From contig JAKAOQ010000015.1 of the NCBI GenBank assembly GCA_021812105.1, forward strand, positions 1 to 13,666: 13,666 bases of DNA. Direction: 5' to 3'. A model generated the notes under the pieces. The model saw only the letters and a list, made by a program, of their open reading frames with translations. It was not told the origin of the DNA and did not search any database. The translations under genes and the position numbers were made by a program. This document shows positions 5,250 to 10,867 of this stretch, one piece after another. Source of the stretch: Microcaldota archaeon. GTDB lineage: Archaea > Micrarchaeota > Micrarchaeia > Micrarchaeales > Micrarchaeaceae. The stretch's first letter is position 1. Each line of letters opens with the position of its first letter.

Positions 5250-6128
5250 ATGGTGGACACTGTTGTTTTATTGATGGCTTACGGTACTCCGGCAAAAAGC
5301 GAGGAGGTAGGTCCTTATCTGAAGGACGTATTCGGTGGGAGGGATGTTCCTGAGCACATAGTAAAGGAGACAGTCAGGAAATACAATGCGATAGGGTTTT
5401 CTCCTTTGAAAGAAATAACGAACAGACAAGCGGAGCTATTGGAAGCCCGGCTGCGCAATGGCGGCTTGGACTGCAAGGTCACCATAGGGATGAAACATTG
5501 GCATCCGAAAATTGAAGAGGCGATATTGCAGATAAGGGAGTTAGGGCCTAAAAATATAATCGGAATGGTTGCCCATCCGTTCAGGTCGCTGGCCGGGAGC
5601 GAAGAGTACAAACATAGGTTTATTTTGGCTTCACATGGTCTTAATAGCATCTTTATAGACGATTGGTACCTGCAGAAACCGCTCCACTCATTGTGGGGCA
5701 AGAACATAGAAGAAGCTATGTCAGAATTAGGCCGAGACGAAACGTTCGTGATTTTTACTTCTCACGGTCTGCCAAATTCGATAAAGGACGATGTATACAA
5801 AAAACAACTCTTGGATTTCGCTGCGGACATAGCTATCGAAAACGGCATAGAACAGTGCTGTTTAGCGTATCAAAATGGGGAACACAAAGACTGGTACGAG
5901 CCGGAAGTGATGGAAAAGCTGAAAGAGTTAACTGCGACCGGCATAAAAAAAGTGCTGATCGTGCCGATAGGGTATCTTTCGGACAGCCTTGAAACGTTGT
6001 ACGATATCGACGTAATGTACAAGGCCGAAGCCGACAAGATGGGCCTGAAACTGTATAGGGTGAAGTGCCCGAATACTTCACAGGAGCTTATAGAAGCCAT
6101 GGCCGGCGCAGTCGAATCCTCCGTTTGA
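5250..6128 (+). CDS. hemH: Ferrochelatase, coproporphyrin-type (HemH/CpfC)
   Basis: A 292-residue class II chelatase that inserts Fe2+ into a porphyrin. It opens VVLLMAYGTP, where Tyr11 aligns with Tyr13 of the Bacillus subtilis enzyme, a feature of coproporphyrin III ferrochelatases, where protoporphyrin enzymes usually have another residue. The catalytic His172 lies in FTSHGLP and the conserved acidic Glu248 in SDSLETLYDID, matching His183 and Glu264 of B. subtilis. HWHPKIEEAI and GMVAHPFRSLAGSEEY are further family segments. Length is close to Gram-positive enzymes (about 310), with no C-terminal membrane anchor or [2Fe-2S] extension. No other tetrapyrrole biosynthesis enzyme lies upstream. 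It sits 98 nt before a radical SAM protein resembling AhbD, suggesting a shared role in heme formation. Coproporphyrin specificity is inference from the motif. Confidence 0.93.
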   Translation: MVDTVVLLMAYGTPAKSEEVGPYLKDVFGGRDVPEHIVKETVRKYNAIGFSPLKEITNRQAELLEARLRNGGLDCKVTIGMKHWHPKIEEAILQIRELGPKNIIGMVAHPFRSLAGSEEYKHRFILASHGLNSIFIDDWYLQKPLHSLWGKNIEEAMSELGRDETFVIFTSHGLPNSIKDDVYKKQLLDFAADIAIENGIEQCCLAYQNGEHKDWYEPEVMEKLKELTATGIKKVLIVPIGYLSDSLETLYDIDVMYKAEADKMGLKLYRVKCPNTSQELIEAMAGAVESSV

Positions 6129-6148
6129 CGCAAAAACCGCCAAGAATG

Positions 6149-6156
6149 CTTATATC
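6149..6156 (+). promoter_or_regulatory. TATA-like box before the radical SAM gene
   Basis: CTTATATC lies about 75 nt upstream of the ATG at 6227 and would start transcription near 6178, giving a leader of roughly 50 nt. An overlapping CTTTAAAC (6156-6163) is an alternative. The gene may therefore be transcribed separately from the ferrochelatase as well as by read-through. Confidence 0.35.
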
Positions 6157-6226
6157 TTTAAACAAGTCTATGGTTTCCTTGTAAGTCAACAAATTAAGGT
6201 AAAACTAATAAGGGCGAGAGTACAAA

Positions 6227-7321
6227 ATGGATTTTTCAAGCAAACCAGTTCTCGTGTTCTGGGAATTGACAAAGGCATGCGGATTGGCGTGTAAGCACTG
6301 CAGGGCATCTGCAATAAAAACGCCCTTGCCAGGTGAACTAACTACAAAAGAAGGTTTCCGATTGTTGGAACAAGTTGCAGCTTTTGGCAGACCGTATCCC
6401 GTCCTGATATTCACAGGGGGAGACCCCCTAATGCGAAATGACTTTCCAGAACTGCTCGCCTACGCAAAAAATCTCGGCATAAAGTTCGCGGTATCGCCAG
6501 CCGTGACGGACATATTAACACACGAAAAACTGGTCGAAATACGAGATTCTGGAGCTACATCAGTGTCCGTAAGCCTTGATGGCGCATGCAAAGAGACACA
6601 TGACGGTATACGCAGTGTCGATGGAACGTTTGAAAAGACTCTTGAAACGATAAAACATGCGATAAGCATCGGACTTAACATACAGGTAAACACTACTGTG
6701 ATGAGGCGAAACGTAAACGAACTTGCAAAGATATTTCATCTTATAAAGAGTCTTGGAATAAAGACTTGGGAAGTGTTCTTTCTCATAAAGGTCGGCAGAG
6801 GTACTAAAATAGAAGAGCTAAACTCGGACGAATACGAAAGTGTGTGCAATTTTCTATATGATGCTTCAATGCTAGGGATGACCGTAAGGACCGTCGAGGG
6901 ACCTTTTATACGCAGGATAAGCATCACCAGATCCAAAGAAGGGCGATATTGGAATTCGAGTCTGTATAAGGACCTGAGCTCAGAATTGAACGCGTTAAAC
7001 GGTAAACAGACACTTGCTACATCAACTATAGCCACACACGGTACGCTGGACGGAGACGGTATAATATTTATTGCGCATGACGGCGATGTATACCCTGGAG
7101 GATTCATACCGATAGCATTAGGAAACGTCAAGTCAGACAATCTGGCAAGGATTTACAGGGAGGACCCGCTTTTGAAAGATATAAGGAACAGGAAAATTCT
7201 TGGTGATTGTGGTGTGTGCGAGTTCAAGAACGATTGCGGTGGCAGCAGGGCAAGGGCTTACGCTTCGTCTGATAACCCCTTAGGATCCGACCCGGCCTGC
7301 ATAAAAGCCAAAATATTTTAA
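6227..7321 (+). CDS. Radical SAM/SPASM protein, TIGR04053-type, AhbD/NirJ-related (probable porphyrin decarboxylase)
   Basis: A 364-residue radical SAM enzyme. The SAM-binding [4Fe-4S] motif is C18-x3-C22-x2-C25 in TKACGLACKHC, followed by the GGDP motif at 64-67 and SVSLDGA at about 114-120. A C-terminal auxiliary-cluster region has C328-x2-C331-x5-C337 and C358, in CGVCEFKNDCGGSRARAYA and DPAC. FIAHDGDVYPGGFIPIALGN precedes it. This arrangement fits the TIGR04053 (BA_1875) group, close relatives of heme synthase AhbD and heme d1 protein NirJ. AhbD decarboxylates the propionates of Fe-coproporphyrin III to vinyls. The neighbouring ferrochelatase makes the same role attractive here. Peptide-modifying SPASM enzymes are the main alternative, but no small precursor peptide gene is visible. 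The start is the first ATG; only a weak GGGCGAG lies upstream. Confidence 0.9.
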   Translation: MDFSSKPVLVFWELTKACGLACKHCRASAIKTPLPGELTTKEGFRLLEQVAAFGRPYPVLIFTGGDPLMRNDFPELLAYAKNLGIKFAVSPAVTDILTHEKLVEIRDSGATSVSVSLDGACKETHDGIRSVDGTFEKTLETIKHAISIGLNIQVNTTVMRRNVNELAKIFHLIKSLGIKTWEVFFLIKVGRGTKIEELNSDEYESVCNFLYDASMLGMTVRTVEGPFIRRISITRSKEGRYWNSSLYKDLSSELNALNGKQTLATSTIATHGTLDGDGIIFIAHDGDVYPGGFIPIALGNVKSDNLARIYREDPLLKDIRNRKILGDCGVCEFKNDCGGSRARAYASSDNPLGSDPACIKAKIF

Positions 7322-7464
7322 TTTGTTGGTAGAATTACCGGATCTAGAATCCCTCGTCGGACATTATCGGTATTATCGCAGCGACATAATCCTGATCACA
7401 AAATCTTCAATAAACTAAGCGCATTAAGAGACGCGGCAAAAAGAGTGAAACGCACGAAGACGAT

Positions 7465-8619
7465 TCACCTTTTGTCTATGTCTACGTATTTTAGGTCCAA
7501 CTCACCAGTATAGAATTCGAGCGGCCTGAATATCCGGTTATTAGTCCAATATTCAAGCAGATGTGCACACCAGCCGACCATCCTGCTTGCTGCGAATATG
7601 GATGTGAAAAGCTCCGGCGGTATGCCAGCCCAGACATAAAGAGGGCCGGAAAAGAAATCTACGTTAGGCCATATGCCCTTGCTGTTTCCAAGTTTGTCTA
7701 TCATGAGCTTCTCTGCACGGATAGCTATTTCTATGAGTCTTCTTGTTTCGGGATCCTTGTCGTTTCTAAGCTCTTCAAGATAGCTTCTTAATATCCTGGC
7801 GCGCGGATCATAAGTCTTATAAACACGATGGCCAAAGCCCATTATTTTCTGTTTACCGGCAAGCGCATCCTCTATATATTGTTCTGTATTGCCGGGATCT
7901 CCTATATTCATCATCATCTTCAGAGCAGCTTCATCCGCGCCGCCATGCAGTGGTCCTTTCAATGCAGCCATGCCGGCCGTCACAGAGGAATAAATGTCAG
8001 CCAAAGTCGAACCAGCTACTAGCGTAGTGAAAGTAGAGGCGTTTGAGCTATGCTCCGCATGCAGTATGAACATCGTATTAATTAGTTTGGATTGACCACT
8101 CGATGGCTTGCTTCCAGTAAGCATGTACATGAAGTTGTCGGTATGGCTTAACGACGGATCCGGTGCTACTGGCTCCTTTCCATTTCTTGCACGTTCTATA
8201 GCGGCTGCAAGCGTAGCAATCTTCGATATAAGCCTGACGGCTTTTCTTGCATTGGCTTCGGGAGAGTTATCCGCCAATTCCTCATCCTCCGAAGCAAGCG
8301 CGGACACCGCCGTCTTTAATACATCGGTCGGGTGCATTTTTTTAGAAAGAGATCTTGCAAGATACATTACTTCTGTAGACACGGTGCGTTCATTTCTTAA
8401 GTCACTTTTAAACTTCTCAAATTCATCTTTTTTTGGCAAACGTCCGTAAAGAAGCAAGTAACACACTTCTTCATAATCGGAATTATCGTTTAAAGTTTCT
8501 ATGGAATAACCGCGGTAGTATAATCTGCCGTTTATGCCGTCCACTTTGCATATTTTGCTTTCTTGGATGTATATCCCCTCAAGTCCGCTGCTTATCTTCG
8601 GTTGTGTTTCTTCCATCAT
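7465..8619 (-). CDS. prpC: Citrate synthase / 2-methylcitrate synthase
   Basis: A 384-residue type II citrate synthase family enzyme, condensing oxaloacetate with acetyl-CoA or propionyl-CoA. The N-terminal motif GLEGIYIQES...VDGINGRLYYRGYSI is typical of short archaeal/Gram-positive forms. Active-site segments are ILHAEHSSNASTF, GPLHGGADE with a catalytic His, MGFGHRVYKTYDPRA with the second His, and PNVDFFSG with the catalytic Asp. Citrate synthase and methylcitrate synthase cannot be separated by motifs alone; the divergent prpD-prpB pair favours a methylcitrate role, perhaps dual. The frame is open upstream to a TTG at 8634, but a TATA-like box at 8638-8647 places a leaderless start at the ATG pair 8619/8616. 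The downstream minus strand carries a CTCTTTTT tract near 7437-7444 that may terminate transcription. Confidence 0.93.
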   Translation of the reverse strand: MMEETQPKISSGLEGIYIQESKICKVDGINGRLYYRGYSIETLNDNSDYEEVCYLLLYGRLPKKDEFEKFKSDLRNERTVSTEVMYLARSLSKKMHPTDVLKTAVSALASEDEELADNSPEANARKAVRLISKIATLAAAIERARNGKEPVAPDPSLSHTDNFMYMLTGSKPSSGQSKLINTMFILHAEHSSNASTFTTLVAGSTLADIYSSVTAGMAALKGPLHGGADEAALKMMMNIGDPGNTEQYIEDALAGKQKIMGFGHRVYKTYDPRARILRSYLEELRNDKDPETRRLIEIAIRAEKLMIDKLGNSKGIWPNVDFFSGPLYVWAGIPPELFTSIFAASRMVGWCAHLLEYWTNNRIFRPLEFYTGELDLKYVDIDKR

Positions 8620-8637
8620 AATAATAACAATCAATAG

Positions 8638-8660
8638 AATTTAAAATGTCCCCTTTTAAT
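8638..8660. promoter_or_regulatory. Back-to-back divergent TATA boxes of the methylcitrate cluster
   Basis: AATTTAAAAT (8638-8647) serves the minus strand, about 24-27 nt before the citrate synthase ATG pair. CTTTTAAT (8653-8660) serves the plus strand, about 25-26 nt before the prpD ATG at 8682. Together they make a near-symmetrical TTAAAA-7 nt-TTTTAA element. Only 62 nt separate the two start codons, so one bound regulator could control both directions. Confidence 0.55.
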
Positions 8661-8681
8661 CTTGGCAGGATATAATATCTT

Positions 8682-9977
8682 ATGAAAGTTGAAGACTTCA
8701 TAGTCGAGTCGGTGGCACGCAGCTTATCAGCTGATTTCAGTGAACAATCCTTACATGAGGCAAAGAGGCGGATAATAGATTCTTTCGGTGTTGCGCTAGC
8801 ATCCGTAGACTCGCAACCGTCAGCCACGACCTTGAAAGCAATGCGTTATTTTGAAGGCACGGCTTCTGCGTTCGGAGGATTAAAGGTTTCCCCCGACATG
8901 GCCGCGTTTTACAACACCCTTCTGATACGTTACCTCGATTTCAACGATACATATCTGTCAAAGGAGCCTCTGCATCCAAGCGATATGCTCGGCGCGCTTC
9001 TGTCTTTGGGTTCTTTGTATAAACTCAAGGGCAGCGACGTGATGCGTGCGATGCTTGTCGGCTATGAGATAGGAACTAGGCTTTGTGATTCTACATCTTT
9101 GCGTGCAAAAGGTTACGATCACGTGAACTTCCTGCAGATCGCGACGGTTGCTGCACTATGTTCTCTTTTGAAGTTAGACGAGGAAATAACCCTGCAGGCA
9201 CTTGGAATCTCAACCATACCAAATGTAGCGTTAAGACAGTCCCGCGTCGGCAATCTATCGATGTGGAAGGCAGGCGCCGCAGCGGATGCGAGCAGAAACG
9301 CGGCTTTTTCGGTCATACTTGCCAGGAATGGGTTTACAGGCCCGTCCGATCCTATATCAGGAGAAAAAGGATTCCGCAATGAAATAGCTAGGGACATGCA
9401 CTTTGATACCAGTATTCCTAATTTCGATGCGATACTTGAAACTTATGTTAAAAAATACCCTGTAGAATATCACGCACAGGCAGCGGTCGAAGCAGCTCTA
9501 CGTCTTAGCAAAGGCGTAAGGCGGCAGGACATAAAAAAAATAGTCATACAAACTTATGAAGCCGGCATGTCGATACTCGCGGACAAAGAGAAATGGAATC
9601 CAGAAAATAAGGAAACTGCGGACCACAGTCTGCCCTTTTGCGTTTCTGCAGCCTTTGTTTTTAAGGATTTCGACATAGGCGTTTATTCGCATATAAAAGA
9701 CTCAAGGATACGCAGCTTAATGAGAGTTACCGACGTGGAAGAGCTAGGAGAATATACGCGTATGTATCCCGAGGAATTACCGACTAAGATAAAGGTCTAC
9801 ACGCGCGCCGGCGTATTTGAAAACGAAGTAGCTATACCAAGAGGACACTCCAAGAACAGGATTACAGATTCAGAAATAGATGAAAAATTTATTAGTCTTA
9901 CAAACGATAAAAGACTATTGGAAACGCTGTGGAGTTTGGATAATAAAGAGGTTGATAAACTTGTCAAACTTACTTAA
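8682..9977 (+). CDS. prpD: MmgE/PrpD family protein, probable 2-methylcitrate dehydratase
   Basis: A 431-residue MmgE/PrpD family member, somewhat shorter than E. coli PrpD (about 480). Family blocks in order: RRIIDSFGVALAS (about 29-41), YLDFNDTYLSKEPLHPSD (84-101), MLVGYEIGTRL (124-134), the signature MWKAGAAADASRNAAF (194-209) followed by LARNGFTGP, and KYPVEYHAQAAVEAAL. PrpD dehydrates 2-methylcitrate to 2-methyl-cis-aconitate without an iron-sulfur cluster. The ATG lies 25-26 nt after a TATA box, so the mRNA is probably leaderless. Its 3' end overlaps prpB by 17 nt. Cis-aconitate decarboxylase belongs to the same superfamily; the prpC/prpB neighbours argue for the methylcitrate role. Confidence 0.9.
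   Translation: MKVEDFIVESVARSLSADFSEQSLHEAKRRIIDSFGVALASVDSQPSATTLKAMRYFEGTASAFGGLKVSPDMAAFYNTLLIRYLDFNDTYLSKEPLHPSDMLGALLSLGSLYKLKGSDVMRAMLVGYEIGTRLCDSTSLRAKGYDHVNFLQIATVAALCSLLKLDEEITLQALGISTIPNVALRQSRVGNLSMWKAGAAADASRNAAFSVILARNGFTGPSDPISGEKGFRNEIARDMHFDTSIPNFDAILETYVKKYPVEYHAQAAVEAALRLSKGVRRQDIKKIVIQTYEAGMSILADKEKWNPENKETADHSLPFCVSAAFVFKDFDIGVYSHIKDSRIRSLMRVTDVEELGEYTRMYPEELPTKIKVYTRAGVFENEVAIPRGHSKNRITDSEIDEKFISLTNDKRLLETLWSLDNKEVDKLVKLT
9949..9953 (+). promoter_or_regulatory. Shine-Dalgarno sequence deciding the prpB TTG start
   Basis: GAGGT, inside the end of prpD, is followed after 7 nt by TTG at 9961. It is complementary to the CCUCC-containing 3' end of archaeal 16S rRNA. It stands out because most genes here appear leaderless; as an internal operon gene prpB needs a ribosome binding site. 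Confidence 0.55.
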
Positions 9978-10797
9978 TGACGAAAAATTTCTAGTCGTAC
10001 CCGGCGTGTTTAACCCGTTTACCGCGCTTCTCGCGGAGAAGGCAGGGTTTAAAGCAGCTTACCTTTCAGGCGGAGCACTTACCTCTTCCTATGGAATCCC
10101 AGATATAGGATTGATAACGTTGAAAGAAATAGAAGAGATGGTCAAAAAGATAAGGGAAGTGACTTCTCTGCCGCTCATAGTCGATATGGACACCGGATTC
10201 GGAGAGGCAATAAACGTCTACAGGGCCGTAAAGACCCTCGAAGCGGCGGGAGCTAACGCAGTACATTTAGAGGATCAAAAGATGCCAAAGCGCTGCGGAC
10301 ACCTGAACGGAAAGGAACTCATAGACGAGAGCAATATGGCAGAAAAAATAAAAGCCGCTATAAAAGCGAGAAACAAAATGCTGATAATAGCAAGGACAGA
10401 TGCCCGCAGCGTAACTGGGTTCGATGACGCTGTAAAACGCGCGAAAGCCTATGTGGCAGCCGGTGCGGACATGGTATTCCCCGAGGCCCTGCAGACGAGG
10501 GAAGAGTTCAAGGCTTTTGCATCAAGCGTAAAAATACCACTCATGGCCAACATGACAGAGTTCGGAAAGACGCCTTTCATAAAAGCAGGCGAGTTCAAGA
10601 AGTTAGGATACAAGTTTGTGATATTTCCCGTGACGTTGTTCCGAATAGCGGCAAGGTCAATGGAAGAGGCCTTGGAAGTACTAAAGAAAGAGGGAACACA
10701 GGAAAATCTTATAGATAAGATGATGACAAGAGAACACCAATATTCCATCATAAAATACGACGAATACGAAGAAGTTGACAATAATACAAAAATTTAA
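9961..10797 (+). CDS. prpB: 2-methylisocitrate lyase (PrpB), isocitrate lyase/PEP mutase family
   Basis: A 278-residue TIM-barrel enzyme cleaving 2-methylisocitrate to pyruvate and succinate. Key residues: the SGG loop at 36-38, Mg2+-binding Asp75 and Asp77 in VDMDTGFG, LEDQ at 103-106, and the catalytic loop KRCGH with Cys112. The intact KRCGH loop (KKCGH in E. coli PrpB) separates it from PEP mutase and oxaloacetate hydrolase relatives. I place the start at TTG 9961: it gives the family N-terminus (LLNDEKFLVVPGVFNP) and is preceded by GAGGT at 9949-9953, matching the archaeal anti-Shine-Dalgarno. An ATG at 9880 is in frame but lies deep within prpD and adds unrelated residues. Translation is probably coupled to prpD. 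Confidence 0.92.
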   Translation: MSNLLNDEKFLVVPGVFNPFTALLAEKAGFKAAYLSGGALTSSYGIPDIGLITLKEIEEMVKKIREVTSLPLIVDMDTGFGEAINVYRAVKTLEAAGANAVHLEDQKMPKRCGHLNGKELIDESNMAEKIKAAIKARNKMLIIARTDARSVTGFDDAVKRAKAYVAAGADMVFPEALQTREEFKAFASSVKIPLMANMTEFGKTPFIKAGEFKKLGYKFVIFPVTLFRIAARSMEEALEVLKKEGTQENLIDKMMTREHQYSIIKYDEYEEVDNNTKI

Positions 10798-10801
10798 AAG
10801 A

Positions 10802-10810
10802 TTTTTATTT
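10802..10810 (+). terminator. Oligo-T tract after prpB
   Basis: TTTTTATTT begins 4 nt after the prpB stop codon. Runs of T on the non-template strand, without a stem-loop, are sufficient to end transcription in archaea, so this is a plausible end for the prpD-prpB transcript. No hairpin is seen. Confidence 0.4.
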
Positions 10811-10833
10811 AATTATTGTTTAGATAATTGATT

Positions 10834-10841
10834 ATTATTTG
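10834..10841 (+). promoter_or_regulatory. TATA-like box of the large surface protein gene
   Basis: ATTATTTG lies about 30 nt upstream of the ATG at 10868, slightly farther than for other genes in the window. The gap 10798-10867 is otherwise AT-rich with no gene. Weak evidence. Confidence 0.3.
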
Positions 10842-10867
10842 ATGCTGGTCGAAAACAACAATTTGAC

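Noticed and set aside
5315..5707. 130-codon antisense frame within the ferrochelatase gene, and similar long antisense frames at 6736-7140, 8108-8449 and 10449-10781
   Set aside because: Mirror frames of real genes; the translations show no domain, no promoter and atypical composition.
7322..7464. Gap between the radical SAM gene and citrate synthase examined for small RNAs or repeats
   Set aside because: No stable dyad, TATA box with a following gene, or repeat stood out; only a short T-tract on the minus strand near 7437-7444.
8620..8634. TTG start for citrate synthase at 8634
   Set aside because: It would add only MIVII and would require a promoter inside the divergent TATA element; ATG 8619/8616 fits the TATA spacing.
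9880..9960. ATG start for prpB at 9880
   Set aside because: It lies inside prpD in another frame and adds 27 residues (Trp/Lys/Arg-rich) absent from the PrpB family; the TTG at 9961 has a Shine-Dalgarno.
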